A stretch of 64,000 nt of DNA from Gari tellinella (taxonomy: Eukaryota; Mollusca; Bivalvia; Cardiida; Psammobiidae): positions 22,556,154 to 22,620,153 of the forward strand of contig OV277874.1 in the NCBI GenBank assembly GCA_922989275.2. The letters run 5' to 3'. Made by a program: the position numbers and the translations under genes. Positions 1 to 10,267 of this stretch are shown in pieces. The notes under the pieces were generated by a model. It was not told where the DNA came from. It was given only the letters and a program-made list of their open reading frames with translations, and searched no databases. How positions within the stretch are numbered: position 1 is the stretch's first letter; every line of letters begins with the position of its first letter.

Positions 1-21
1 AGAAAAAACGGCAGACGACAA
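1..21 (+). mobile_element. Family B fragment at window edge
   Basis: The first bases (AAAAAACGGCAGACGACAA) match the segment just right of the hairpin in family B copies. The rest lies outside the window or is lost. Too short for certainty. Confidence 0.4.
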
Positions 22-154
22 TTTTCTTTCCAAGTCTACAATTTTCATTGCGAACATGATAGAGCCAGAAACTGAACTGAGTGCAACTCTTAGTAAAATA
101 AATTAACAAAGCTTTCAAGCAAATGTGATTTTATATATTTCACTACATTTTAAT

Positions 155-256
155 TACAGTGGAGAATCTGTTATTCTTTCCCAATAAACGCGTTTACGCT
201 AAAACTATTATTTGCAGTGCAAACAGTTTGGAGCTAGATCAGACGCCGGGTAACCC
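155..256 (+). mobile_element. Family A MITE, right half missing
   Basis: Starts at a TA with a perfect CAGTGGAGAATCTG terminus and runs through the AATAAACGCG segment and the left hairpin arm. Similarity stops just past the hairpin loop (TAACCC), so the right arm and right terminus are gone. The break lies at the hairpin centre. Confidence 0.85.
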
Positions 257-296
257 CATAAATCTTTCAAATGAGTCAAAATACATCCATATGTTC

Positions 297-1378
297 AACA
301 AACATCCTTAACAAATGTTTCAAGAAGTTTAAAAAAAAAATGCATGTAAACAATGAAAAGGTGTATGTGTATTCAGATCCATCAACTTCCCAACCTTGTC
401 ATTTTGTCATTTTTGGCCCTATTTTGACAAATGATGGCTTATTATTTACATTTAACAGTTCTGTTCAAAGAAAGTTAGCTCACAGCCCAAGCAAGACACG
501 AGCACAAGTGAAGAAATAAAAAGTTCGATAGGCACCTTATATCGGAATCCTTCGTTCACATTAAATTTTGGACTTTTTCGTCATTCAGCGATTAACAAGT
601 GCATTTGCGACCATGCATTACACAATGGTACGGGTAATTAATAGGAAATGAAATATATAATAAATACCTTTTGAATTATCGGTAAATGAGCATTTCTGTT
701 ACGAAATAAATTTCTAGATAACTTTCGTTTTCAAGTTTCTGTTGACAAACGTATATGATCATTGGTCGTATTCGAATCATCGAGTTTGTTGTCAACGAAA
801 ACTGGGCGGAGCAAATGCGCAAAGATTTACTGATGACAACAATTTTGACCCGACTCGAATAGAAATTTTGGTCAAAGATTTGATGGTTTGACAACATTTT
901 GTCAACGGAAAACATCAAGTGATGATTCGAATAGAACTTGTCGACAACTATTCCAACTAACGCGATAGTTGTCCTGATTCGAATTCGACCAATTGAGACG
1001 CTTGACTTTTTGCGTCATTTCCTGCTTTGAAGCTGGTTCTCGGTTTCGCTAGAATGATAATACATGTAGTTTAACTGGGCAACCAGTCGTTTGTTTGGGA
1101 AAATTTTGCGTGACAGATGGTTTCCGATGAAGGGGTCTCCCCAACCTTTGAGTCCCCATGCGCGTGTTCGCCGATTGCTTTGAATTTTTTACCAATTATC
1201 GTCAAAGAAAACTGTTTGCTGTAAACAATGAGCCATCATCTGTCCAGATCGTCCAAGATTTTACAAAATGACAGGGTTGGGAACTTGAGGGTTGCTTCTG
1301 CAAGGCGCCTTTTCATGGCAGCCTTTACTATTTTACTTTTTTTTTTAAATTTCACGAAACTTCAGGAAATGTTCTTTT
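297..1378. mobile_element. Fold-back type element with long inverted ends (family U)
   Basis: Positions about 297-470 are an imperfect inverted copy of about 1195-1378. Matching landmarks are CTTCCCAACC at about 385 against GGTTGGGAAC at about 1275, GATGGCTTATT at about 432 against AATGAGCCATCATC at about 1227, and an A-run at about 331 against a T-run at about 1337. This makes an element of about 1 kb with inverted ends of some 170 bp. The 82-codon frame starting at 271 lies in the left arm and resembles no protein I know. No transposase is visible. Confidence 0.6.
762..994. mobile_element. Short inverted-terminal element (family T) inside U
   Basis: The left end TTGGTCGTATTCGAATCA is repeated inverted at the right end (TGATTCGAATTCGACCAA), giving a 233-bp MITE-like unit between the arms of element U. 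The motif CGAATAGAA recurs internally. I could not identify a clear target duplication. Confidence 0.6.
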
Positions 1379-1498
1379 ATGATGATTATTGAATGTATGG
1401 ATAGATTTTAGGGTATTTTATCCACGTTTGGTGGTGGTGGAGGGGGGTTATAGCAGCTAGGAGTAGTGTCATAGCCAACGGGCCGAATGCCTATGGTC

Positions 1499-1521
1499 AG
1501 AATAACAGATTCTTCACTGTG
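1499..1521 (+). mobile_element. Family A right-terminus remnant
   Basis: AGAATAACAGATTCTTCACT followed by GTG matches the right end of family A with one substitution. No other part of the element is present. Confidence 0.6.
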
Positions 1522-1551
1522 ATTATTGAACCCATTTAAGCTTGGTGTCTA

Positions 1552-1767
1552 TTAACCACTTCACTGCCTTACCCTGAGCACAACAGTTTTTTGCAAACAG
1601 TTTGGATCCTGATCAGACGCCGCGTGACGCGGCGCATGATCAGGATCAAGCTGTTTGACACTCATTTCAATATTTCTTCAGTCAAAATAGCAAAAATTAA
1701 AATTTAAGAAATAAAAGCAGACGACAATTGTTTAAAATTGATGACGTCACGGCAGTGAAGGGGTTAA
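1552..1767 (+). mobile_element. Family D MITE (TTAA target)
   Basis: Flanked by TTAA, with inverted ends CCACTTCACTGCC and GGCAGTGAAGGGG. It contains the D hairpin (GGATCCTGATCAGACGCCGCG left arm, truncated right arm with a CGCAT variant). The right part carries GCAGACGACAAT as in other D copies. TTAA targets with CCC-type ends are the hallmark of piggyBac-like transposons; that assignment is inferred. Confidence 0.8.
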
Positions 1768-1830
1768 AAGTGACATGCCCAAACAGTGTAGACTTTGTTC
1801 TGCTATATGAGTAAACACTGTGCATACATG

Positions 1831-2137
1831 TACAGTTGAGAATACGTTATTCTTTCCCGTTTAAACGCAAACGAAACGTAAACACAAATATTTCAGACGT
1901 CAAAAGTACAACGTTTGGACAATTCTGAGGAATCATGTTTATTTTAGAGTCAAACAGTTTGGGGCCTAATCAGATGCCGGGTTACCCGGCGTCTGATCTG
2001 GCTCCAAACTACAGTTTGGGGCCTAATCAGACGCCGGGTAACCCGGCGTCTGATCTGGCTCCAAACTGTTTGCACTTCAGATGATAGTTTTAGCGTAAAC
2101 GCGTTTATTTGGAAAGAATAACGTTTTATCCACTGTA
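1831..2137 (-). mobile_element. Family A MITE with duplicated hairpin
   Basis: Divergent copy in reverse orientation (GTTTAAACG end first). The hairpin occurs twice in direct succession, at about 1951-2010 and 2011-2074, each with the CCGGGTTACCCGG or CCGGGTAACCCGG centre. The first has lost a few bases of its right foot. This makes the copy 307 bp. Confidence 0.9.
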
Positions 2138-2381
2138 GTATGCTGAGGTCACCAAATGTTATCGAACATGAACTCTTCCAGCAACAAAAACAACACCAAC
2201 AATAACTTATATTTCTCAGATCATTATCATGACATATGTGAAAGGGAAATCTGTGACACTATTAATGTGATTTTTTCTCTCCCATCCAAGGTCGGATATC
2301 GAAAAAGGTTTCAGAAAAGGGCTGTGTTATTTAATTTTGCTTACTCGATTCCGACCTGGATGGGCCTAAAGAGCTCCGTAT

Positions 2382-2417
2382 TATTAAGGTGCACAAACAG
2401 CAAACGTATCACTAGTA
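2382..2417. repeat. Left copy of 36-bp duplication flanking a family A unit
   Basis: TATTAAGGTG...CACTAGTA is repeated at 2705-2740 on the other side of the A unit, with 33 of 36 bases identical by eye. Both copies begin and end in TA and overlap the element's TA target. Confidence 0.85.
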
Positions 2418-2706
2418 CAGTGGAGAAACGTTATTCTTTCCCGATAAACGCGTTTACGCTAAAACTATTTTTTCTTTTACAAACAGTTTGGAGCCAGATC
2501 AGACGCCGGGTAACCCGGCGTCTGATCAGGCTCCAAACTGTTTGCCACCAAGATAAATATGAAATATCAGAATTGTCCAAAAGTTGTTCTTTTCTACGTT
2601 TTAGCGCTTTGCGTTTGCGTACGTTTGCGTTTAAACGGGAAAGAATAACAGATTCTCCACTGTATGACGTCACCAATGACGTTAGAATAACAGATTCTCC
2701 ACTGTA
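2416..2706 (+). mobile_element. Family A MITE, reference copy with extended right terminus
   Basis: Family A defined: TA target, about 26-bp inverted ends beginning CAGTGGAGAATCTG, a left subterminal part (AATAAACGCGTTTACGC), a central near-palindromic hairpin of about 65 nt, a unique right spacer (CACCAAGATAAAC, then CAGAATTGTCC), and a right subterminal part (GCGTACGTTTGCGTTTAAACG). The core spans 2416-2664. After it comes TGACGTCACCAATGACGT and a second copy of the right terminus ending at 2706. Ends and TA target fit the Tc1/mariner type; no transposase is encoded. The whole unit is flanked by a 36-bp direct duplication (2382-2417, 2705-2740). Open frames of about 80 codons on both strands are by-products of the repeat. 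Confidence 0.95.
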
Positions 2707-2740
2707 TTAAGGTGTACAAACAGTAAAAGTATCACTAGTA
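2705..2740. repeat. Right copy of 36-bp duplication flanking a family A unit
   Basis: Partner of 2382-2417. It starts in the TA of the extended right terminus. Confidence 0.85.
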
Positions 2741-3410
2741 CAATGAAAAGGTAAATGCAAAATTCGGTAATGAGATAAATTAGGGATACATTAGTAATTA
2801 CTAAGAAAACTTATTTAGCATATAGGTAGAATTCATTGCAAAATGTAGGCATTTATAAATGGCTTATACAGCAATGCTCGAGAAAATTGTTTTATATTGT
2901 TCAGCCTTTAAACCAATATTGCGGAATTAATTAAGTATAAATAATCTATATTTTTCGCAGCTTTTTTCTATTCAAGGAGCCAGCACATCTGTTTAAAGTG
3001 AATTATAAGTAATTGTAACACTTAATCACACTGTCCCCAGCTGATCAAATCAACGAGACGCTTTAACCTTCTGAAACTTCTGATTACTGTTAACAGTTTT
3101 AATCCAAAAAGATAGGCCAAATATATCGGCGTATTATTTGGATCAAAACTGTCTAAAACTCTGATAATAGTATATGCAGAAAATACTTTTGAATCAATAT
3201 CGACAGTTGTAGTCGACGGTGCATCTTATTAAAGACGACAATTCATGCAAAAAAACTGCTACACACAATATACTTTATTTGCTGCAATGTTGTACTTTAA
3301 GGAAATGTCTGAGTAGAGTTATTTCCGTTCAAATTAATAAAATTATGTCGATATTTATTGACATAGAAGAGTGTGAAGTATCGATAGGGACTTGCCATAG
3401 CTCCAAATAA
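2741..3410. other. Region without recognised feature
   Basis: AT-rich DNA. An imperfect 25-30 bp inverted repeat lies near 3090-3155 (ACAGTTTTAATCCAAAAAG against TTTGGATCAAAACTGT). No gene is supported; short frames here lack any familiar motif. Confidence 0.4.
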
Positions 3411-3798
3411 GGAGTGCTCCCTCTCTACAACGACATCCAATGGTAGAGACAGATTGTACATGTATTGTTTGGAGGGAGTCGATATCATAAACGAAGGGAA
3501 AATTAAGAATTGGCTTACATTTGCAAACAACTTGAATCTAGATCAGACGCCGCGTCACGCGGCGTCTGATCTGGATTCAATCTGTTTGTCACTCGTCATT
3601 ATATTTATTCTATCAAAGTTTCTACTTATATCTTACTTTGAGAAAAACAGTAGACGAAATATGTAAGCAGACGGTTATGCAGCCATGAAAAGGCTGGACA
3701 TAAATGTCTTGTTTTGGGGAACAGTGGCAAGGGTACATTTTTTAGCTGTAATGACAGAATCGTTATTGTGGGGGCCATTGTAGGGAGGGAACACTGTA
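3411..3798 (+). mobile_element. Family B MITE, near full length
   Basis: Family B defined: TA target, ends CAGTGCTCCCTC, left part with ACGACATCCAATGG and GGAGGGAGTCG, TTACATTTGCAAACA, a hairpin with GAATCTAGATCAGACGCCGCG and an inverted right arm, then GTCACTCGTCATT, an AGCAGACG segment, and a right end rich in GGAGGGA ending ACACTGTA. TA target and CAGTG ends suggest Tc1/mariner-type mobilisation. This copy is about 390 bp and noncoding. Confidence 0.9.
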
Positions 3799-3836
3799 GT
3801 TCAAACATTAAAATATGTAAATGTGCATTAAACCAT

Positions 3837-3901
3837 ATCGTGTCACTACTCATTGGAATCGCTTTTTCTTGACAATTACAATGAGTAGTAACACCATAGG
3901 A
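3837..3901. repeat. Short inverted repeat, possible family H remnant
   Basis: CACTACTCATTG at about 3843 is inverted at about 3879 (CAATGAGTAGT), with GGAATCG between them, a motif also found in family H. Weak. Confidence 0.35.
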
Positions 3902-3978
3902 TTTGGTGCTGATATGACCGAGAAAAGGTTGGATTTGTTGTTTTCTCCCTCTTTTCTAGAGCCTTGCTTGCAGAGACA

Positions 3979-4194
3979 AACCCATTACTCAATAAATACG
4001 CCTTTTTACACCTTTTATTTCTTTTTCACCTGAGGAAAATAGTTCCATTTTATACAGTCATGGATTTGTATGGTAGAGAAGTATTTTCTAGCAGATGACA
4101 GCCTAAAGAAGGCTCAAAGTAAAGAAGATACGCCTTATGGCGCATTCTGTTTTACTTTCAACCTGCTTTAATTGGTCAAATGACTTCTAAAATA
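3979..4194 (+). mobile_element. Family C MITE, diverged
   Basis: Shows the C left end (CCCATTACTC, TACGCC, TTTTTACACC), the GAAAATAGTTCC segment, TATACAGTCATG, and the second hairpin type (GGCTCAAAGTAAAG ... CGCCTTATGGCG ... TTTACTTTCAACCTGC). The right end is eroded. Confidence 0.75.
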
Positions 4195-4736
4195 TATTTA
4201 ATATTTATTACACCTCGCTTTGAGTTATAATGTTAAATTCCCATAGACCTACAGTTAACATTTTGCATGTCTTTTACATCTATACTGTCACTCTTATGAT
4301 ATTCTTTTTGTGACGTCATTCTAAAGGACATGACCTTTTTACTACGTCCGAAAACGTACTGTCAGCCTTGACATGCCAATCGCTATTGGATACATTGGAA
4401 CGTTTTAAAGAGTGGTAACTTATAATCAACTTTTGGCATTTTCTGTACATGTTGCTTCCTTTTGTCCATTACTTAACGATTTGCCATAATTTCGGAAGAG
4501 GATATTTGCCACCTAGACAATGTAAAGACGCTGTTTCTTCAATTTACTTATCATAACGTGGTTATTTTTAACACGGGCTTGAATGTTTAATTATTTCCCA
4601 TGTTACTAATGATCTTGTCATAGAATTTTTGCTCTAAAATGTTTTACATGTATTTACTTACTGTGCTGGCGGTCTTTTTTATTGTGAGGTTGTGGAACAG
4701 GGTTTATATTTTATGTACACTGTTTGTCTTTATAGG
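4195..4736. other. Region without recognised feature
   Basis: AT-rich sequence with no family I recognise and no credible frame. Confidence 0.4.
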
Positions 4737-4877
4737 TGAATATAGGAGATAAGTGTGAGGTTGGGCGCCCCTAAACCCAGGTTTAACCCCCAGTGGTTGT
4801 TAATAATTAATTTATTTATAGCTAAATATTGATTGCTACTGACCGTACATGTACCAAGGCGGGCTCCTATATTCACT
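4737..4877. repeat. 141-bp segment with 13-bp inverted ends
   Basis: GTGAATATAGGAG at the left is inverted as CTCCTATATTCAC at the right. Inside is a GC-rich stretch (GGCGCCCCTAAACCC) and TTAATAATTAATTTATT. It may be a small MITE; only one copy is seen here. Confidence 0.5.
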
Positions 4878-4913
4878 TTGCTTTATGTTTGTCTTGCGTG
4901 TTGTTTTCTATTT

Positions 4914-4983
4914 AGTGTGTAGATGAAGGAATGGTATTGCGTGTGTGTGTTTGTTGTGGTATGACTGTGTGTGTGTGTTCTGC
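4914..4983. repeat. GT-rich microsatellite
   Basis: Interrupted (GT)n stretches around 4938-4978. The minus-strand frame through here (His/Thr rich) is low complexity and not credible as a gene. Confidence 0.7.
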
Positions 4984-5211
4984 TTGAGAGGTGGGTGTAT
5001 TGTTTGTGTTACGTTTCCTGCTTGAATCTTTCGTATTTATTTCTTCTTTGTTTACTTGTAATATAATTATAAACAATGTGACGTCGTAAGACGGCGACGT
5101 CATTTCCCGCGTTATGTACATGTCCGCGCTAAATTGGTTTTTCACAACAAATTTTATAAAAGACGAATAAAACGATTCCAAAGCCAGAGTTGATAAGCTC
5201 GGTGTAATAAA

Positions 5212-5356
5212 ATAAATATTAGATGTCAGTTTGCGTGACATTCAAATTGTCAACCCTCGAAAACAAGAATGTCACCCTCGGCTACGCCTCGGGGTGACAT
5301 GCTGTTTCTCGGGTTGACAATTTGAATGTCACGCAAACTGCCATCTAATATTTATA
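5212..5356. repeat. Long near-perfect palindrome
   Basis: Left arm AATATTAGATGTCAGTTTGC, GTGACATTCAAATTGTC, and so on, is inverted at 5305-5356 with one mismatch in the outer part. The centre carries GTCACCCTCGGC against a GGGGTGACAT counterpart. Arms are about 65 nt around a short core at about 5284. No target duplication was assigned. Confidence 0.85.
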
Positions 5357-5680
5357 TAATATTACATCGCTTTTTTGCGCGTTTTGATAATACACACCAG
5401 TATGTGTATTTATTCAAAACAATAAATAACTTGTTTCAATGTTTGTGGAACTGTCGAGTATGCGCGCAGCTGGTTTATAACTTATTGTGACCGTTTGAAG
5501 TATATGCACTAAAATGAGTATATTAAAAAGTTCTTATTCAGATGCAACTAAGCACCTTTCGATGACATTTCTTTAGATCATATACATTGAGTTTCAACTT
5601 ACAACAAGACACGAACAATCGACATCTGGTAGGAGTTATTACGGTTCGACACAAATACGCATATCTCGAAAATACTTCGC

Positions 5681-5750
5681 ATACCATTTTGACGCCAGGT
5701 CAGACACCCAAAGGCTCGCTGCCTGACCACAGTCAAAACTGTTTATCACT
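5681..5750 (+). repeat. Diverged GATCAGA-type hairpin remnant
   Basis: TTTTGACGCCAGGTCAGACACC with a partially inverted GCCTGACCACAGTCAAAACTG and GTTTATCACT afterwards recalls the hairpin shared by the MITEs, but with changed inner bases. It directly precedes a family C copy. Confidence 0.5.
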
Positions 5751-5756
5751 TTGATT

Positions 5757-6000
5757 TTACCCTTTCCCTTATAGCGCGTCGTTTAGCACATGCAGTATAT
5801 GCCTCCGCTGAAGAAAATAGTTTCATTATATACCATAATAAATATGTGTCATATTGAATAATTTCCATATTCTACATGTAGTAGGTGTAAGCTTCAAGTC
5901 GACTGAAAGTAAAGCAGAATGCGTCATAAGGCTTATTCTGCTTTACTTACATCCGGCTTTAAGTAGTCACCTATTTTCAAAACTAGAAACAGGCCATGGT
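5757..6000 (+). mobile_element. Family C MITE
   Basis: CCCTTTCCCTTATAGCGC left end, CCGCTGAAGAAAATAG, TATACCATAATAAATATG, then a hairpin with GAAAGTAAAGCAGAATGCG and inverted GCTTATTCTGCTTTACTT, and AAACTAGAAACAGGC at the right. The right TTAA is lost. Confidence 0.8.
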
Positions 6001-6712
6001 CTTGTGAAATATAATTTGATGTAACATTTTATTGCATTGCGTTTCAATTTAATGAGGAACTAATTGGACAATTCTGCTTGATATGGCCAATTAAAGGTAC
6101 GCAATAATTCATTTGCATTTACCCTAATACTACGCAACTATCTGATTTAAATTGAAACCTGTATACGAATCAGTCAACGGTACGAGTACAAAACAAAACA
6201 CATCTAGACGGCGTCTTACTTAATGTTATAGTTAAATCCAAACTAGATAAATTATAAAATAGAAATACAGTCTAAAGATGTTCTATATCGTTAGAAAAAT
6301 ATGTTCAATTTTATAAAAAGGCTTGCGCGAACATTTTCAAAATATATCGAGGATGTATCCTTCGCAAAGAAGATGGTAGTTATTTATTAATCCCATACTC
6401 GGAACTGTTTAATAAAAGATTCGTGCAAAATTTTACAATTACATTATACGTAGTTATCGTTTTTTTTTTCGATTTTGCATCCTCCATTAGTTCAAGAATA
6501 AATAATATTATATTTATTAAATATCAAGGCAGTACTACTGCTGAAAAAAGCGAACCAGTTGACAGTAAAGATGCTTGGGCTACAAAATATATTTTATCTG
6601 CAAACATGTACATGACTTTCCACTTATTTCAAGCCCGAAGCGACACTACAGAATATGTAAGCCGTAATTTAATAACCCTGAAGATAGCAATAGACAAAGG
6701 TATGCAAGCAAA
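6001..6712. other. Region without recognised feature
   Basis: AT-rich. The long frame that begins at 6423 only reaches its length by running into the A copy at 6713, so its upstream 95 codons are not supported as a gene. Confidence 0.4.
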
Positions 6713-6961
6713 CATGTGGAGGAAACGTTATTCTTTCCAATTAAACGCGTTTACGCTAAAACTATTATTTCTATTGCAAACAGTTTGGAGCCAGATCAGA
6801 CGCCGGGTAACCCGGCGTCTGATCAGGCTCCTAACTGTTTGCCACCAAGATAAACATGAATTATCAGAATTGTCAAAAAGTTGCATTTTTCTGCGTTTTA
6901 GTGTTTTGCGTTTGCGTTTCGTTTCGTTTAAACGGGAAAGAATAACGTATTCCCCATTGTA
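6713..6961 (+). mobile_element. Family A MITE, older copy
   Basis: Both ends carry the variant GGAGGAAACG / CGTATTCCCCATTG. The hairpin is intact with one change in the right arm (GGCTCCTAACTG). The right spacer reads CGTTTCGTTTCG, lacking the GTACG of young copies, so it belongs to an older subgroup. Confidence 0.9.
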
Positions 6962-7054
6962 CATGTGGTACTTAGATAATATTTTATGTGTGCAATAGAA
7001 CTTCTAACACAGTCACTGACATAGTATGGTCTATTGAAACTTTTGTCTGTGGTA

Positions 7055-7700
7055 CTACACTGATCCTTCTCTACAACAACATAAAATGGGATACAAAGCT
7101 TATGTGTTTGTTTTTTGGAGGGAGTTGGTATGCGGAGGAAAAATACTTGGCTTACATTTGCAAACAGCTTCAATCCAGATCAGACGCCGCGTAACGCGGC
7201 GTCTGATCTAGATTCAAGCTGTTTGTATTTCGTCATTGTATTTCTTATGTACAAAGGTCGACTAATATGTAACGTTGAAAGAAAACAACACACGACAAGA
7301 CTACAGTAGAGAATCTGTTATTCTTACGTCATTCGTGACGTCATACAGTGGAGAATCTGTTATTCTTTCCTGTTTAAACGCGAACGTACGCAAACGCAAA
7401 GCACTAAAACGTAGAAAAGAACAACTTTTGGACAATTCTGATAATTCATGTTTATCTTGGTGGCAAACAGTTTGGAGCCTGATCAGACGCCGGGTTACCC
7501 GGCGTCTGATCTGGCCCCAAACTGTTTGCACTGCAAATAATAGTTTTAGCGTAAACGAGTTTATTGGGAAAGAATAACAAATTCTCCACTGTAAGTAGGC
7601 AATATTGCAGCGGTGCAAACGTTGGACATAATTGTATTGTTTGGGGGACAGCGCTAAGGGTCGTTGTACGGAGAGGTCGTTGCAGGGAGGGAATAGTTTA
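7055..7700 (+). mobile_element. Family B MITE interrupted by family A
   Basis: Left half 7055-7301 carries CAACAACATAAAATGGG, GGAGGGAGTTGG and an intact hairpin (CAATCCAGATCAGACGCCGCG). The right half resumes at about 7594 with GGCAATATTGCAGCGGTG and GTCGTTG motifs. A family A unit is inserted at a TA between them. Confidence 0.9.
7302..7593 (-). mobile_element. Family A MITE with extra TGACGTCA-linked terminus
   Basis: Outer terminus CAGTAGAGAATCTG at 7304, then TTACGTCATTCGTGACGTCA, then a complete 250-bp A core (7344-7593). Same arrangement as at 2665, 15330 and 63039. Inserted in a family B copy with a plain TA target. Confidence 0.95.
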
Positions 7701-8640
7701 GTGTTATTGGGTATGGCAATTAAAGGGGTTTATGTCAATTTCATGAGCACACTATCATGAAAGTAACAAGTCTTTGTCTAAATTTGTTTTGATGTTCCAA
7801 ACAGACTGTCAGCCCTAATTATAGCCCCAAGCCAGCACATAGTTCAATAAGTGTATACAATGGGGTCGGCGTAATTTTTGCATAGTAAATGCGCTAGTGA
7901 TGCAACAATTAGTTTCACTATATAGATAGTACGAAGTTATGTCTGACATGGTTTTTTTTTAACTTCTAATACTGGAAATATGATCTTCAGAAAGTAGTTT
8001 GATGTGATAACTACTTAATAATCTCTTATATTTACTATTTGAATGACATGGCTAATGTTGTTTAATGAATATATGTGTTGTAAAACTTGAGTTGACCCGA
8101 CATGCTTGAGCAGATTTCTGCTCAGATAGCAAATTGCTTATTTTGATTCTTAAGACTTGTAGACCAAATATAGTTGTAATTTTGGTCACGGTAGCTGCGA
8201 GATATGTCTCCGCAACTACCGGTGCATATATTTTAGGTTGATATTGCATTTTTAGTGTTTTAAGAGAGATTTTCTATCTTGGCTATTTTCTCCTATATGA
8301 CTTTATAGAGAAAATTGGCTCGGATGAGAAATCTTATTAAATTAACATAAATTCAGTAGAAACCCAGCCTGATTAGACATTTATACTTTATTTCTACCTT
8401 TTCTAATACTTTTTGATAGATGACATTGTTTGGATCCTGAGTTACCTGCCCAAATTTAGATCTGTTTACATTTGGCAGGTGACCCAGATATCCCATTCAG
8501 ACTCTAATAAATGCAATATCTCCTTGTACAGTGATATTTGTCACACATGTAAATGCCTACTATGTAGACTTTAGTTGTCTTAAGGTTTGTCACATGTTTG
8601 TTTGTCTGATTAGAACCAGGTAATTCTGTAATTTAGATTT
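7701..8640. other. Mostly unique DNA
   Basis: No repeat family recognised. A minus-strand frame of 65 codons (8052-8249) has no familiar motif. Two similar phrases (GGATCCTGAGTTACCTGCCC at about 8430, GGCAGGTGACCCAGAT at about 8473) form a weak inverted pair. Confidence 0.4.
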
Positions 8641-9012
8641 GTTATGGAGCTAGACCCTTAATAAAGATAGGCTACAAAATGGCCGCCAGCTGGAATTCTA
8701 GATTTATACTCATAATGTGTCTAAAGGTTTGAAGTTTATGATAGATATTTTTAGGGAACTTGATAAATTAGTATTTTTGTGTATTTGCTGATTTTCGGCT
8801 GATATCTGGGTCTAGAAATTCTGGACCCTTCACTGCTCATATTTTGAAACATCACTTATATATTGTATTTGGCCACTCTGAATATAGATTTGATAGTTTT
8901 GATTTAATAGCTGTTATTTGAGCTACTTTTTAGTAATTTAGAATGTATCTTTATAATAAGTAATTATTTTGTATTTAGCCCTTAACACAGGAAAGGACTA
9001 TGATTTGCCCTC

Positions 9013-9100
9013 GGCCAATCAGAAGGCTCGATTAGGGTCATGTGATTAAGGCTCTCTCTCTGTAACCTATATATACAGATAGAGAAGCTAAATCACACAC
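9013..9100 (+). promoter_or_regulatory. Candidate polymerase II promoter (CCAAT + TATA)
   Basis: GGCCAATCAG at 9013 fits the NF-Y CCAAT consensus, GTCATGTGAT at 9037 resembles an E-box, and TATATATA sits at 9068-9075. Transcription would be expected to start near 9098 (CTTACTCAGACC). The sequence downstream (9100-9530) holds possible splice donors (GCAGGTTAGA, CTAGGTGAAA) but no long frame. It could be a promoter of an undetected noncoding or remote-exon gene, or the U3 part of a solo LTR; no matching second LTR is in the window. Confidence 0.4.
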
Positions 9101-9542
9101 ACTTACTCAGACCAGCAACTAGAAAGAGACATTCCACATTGCCTTACACTGGCAGGTTAGAATTTGTTCTTCTAGGTGAAACTTATTTATTACTTAAAAT
9201 ACACTTAGGAACATTTTCTGCTTTATTTAACTACATTTCTAAATTGAGTGTGTCACTTTAAAAGCTATTTAACTTAGCACCAGTTTTGGTCCTTATTTCT
9301 TAATTTGAGCATTTTGGCTGTTTGCTATTTAGATCTTTTTGCTAAATTATTGTTTGCATTTAAAGCAGCACATTTTAAGTTTTTATCTGGCTTTAGTCAT
9401 TTGTGTAAATAATCATTCTATGCTTTAGATTAGATTAGAACTGTTTGATAAACCAGCCATGTAACATAAGTATACATTTGTATACGTATACTAACAATCA
9501 TGATGAAACTGAAATAAAGATAAAACATAACCCGGTCAAACT

Positions 9543-9575
9543 GGTCAGGCTCCAAACTTGTTTGCATTTAGCTAC
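9543..9575 (+). repeat. GATCAGA-type hairpin remnant
   Basis: CTGGTCAGGCTCCAAACTTG then TTTGCATT matches the right hairpin arm of family A; the left arm is absent. Confidence 0.5.
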
Positions 9576-9657
9576 AATTAATTGTTAGACATCAAAAACA
9601 TATCTGTATTATTCATTGCCAGAATACAGCTGCGTGCAAAAGCAGTCAAATATCAAA

Positions 9658-9870
9658 TTAACCCAATTATGCCCAGTACATTCATCAATGTGTATTTTTT
9701 ATCAGAGGGATGCCTGGTCAAAATTTTTATTTTCATTTTTGTTTTATATTAAAATTCCTATCAGCAAACAGTGTAGACTCTGACCAGACGCCGCATTTTG
9801 CGGCGTCTGATCAGAGTATAAACTGTTAGCGTTTGTCCCATACATTGAATCGTGGGCACAAATAGGTTAA
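9658..9870 (+). mobile_element. Family F MITE (TTAA target)
   Basis: Between TTAA at 9658 and TTAA at 9867. Ends CCCAATTATGCCC and GGGCACAAATAGG are inverted and imperfect. The hairpin (9764-9831) has GTAGACTCTGACCAGACG, CCGCATTTTGCGG and an inverted right arm. A second copy is at 63395. Confidence 0.7.
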
Positions 9871-9889
9871 AGTATGTATGTGTAAGTAG

Positions 9890-9975
9890 TTATTATTATT
9901 ATTTATTATTATACAAGATTTATATAGCGCTCTTTTCACACAGGGGTTGTGCGTTCAAAAGCGCTTTACATGAAA
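9890..9975 (-). mobile_element. SINE-like tail with ATT microsatellite
   Basis: (TTA)n followed by TTTATATAGCGCTCTTTTCA and GGTTGTGCGTTCAAAAGCGC. The same block in opposite orientation occurs at about 11800 and about 60194. Such a block plus simple repeat is typical of a retroposon 3' tail; the identity of the retroposon is not established. Confidence 0.5.
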
Positions 9976-10267
9976 TAACACAAATGTACCTACAAATCGA
10001 GAAAAGACAAAATAACTACAATTAGATCTGAAATAAAACATGAATAAACATACAAAAGACAGCCCCCAAAACGGCGATCACATTACCCCTATCATTCAGC
10101 AATGAACCGACCGGCTAAAGATTGCCGACCAATGGAAATAATAGCAGAGCGCCCAATGCAGGCCGCCTAATGTAACATAACTAGGACAACAGCATGCGAA
10201 CAGAACTAAAAACTCTATAGAAGATCAATGACATGTTTAAAAACGGTGAAAGCTGTCCAAGAATTAA

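Noticed and set aside
2156..2710. 184-codon frame as a protein-coding gene
   Set aside because: Its second half is a direct translation of the family A MITE including its termini, and its first half has no motif. The same peptide recurs in dozens of MITE copies on both strands.
5212..5356. Rho-independent terminator
   Set aside because: The palindrome is far too long, lacks a T tract and lies in apparently animal DNA.
6423..6998. 191-codon frame as a gene
   Set aside because: The last third is MITE A. The remainder is AT-rich with no recognisable domain.
8300..9540. Complete LTR retrotransposon
   Set aside because: No second copy, no primer-binding site I can recognise, and no gag or pol frame. 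Only the promoter-like motifs remain.
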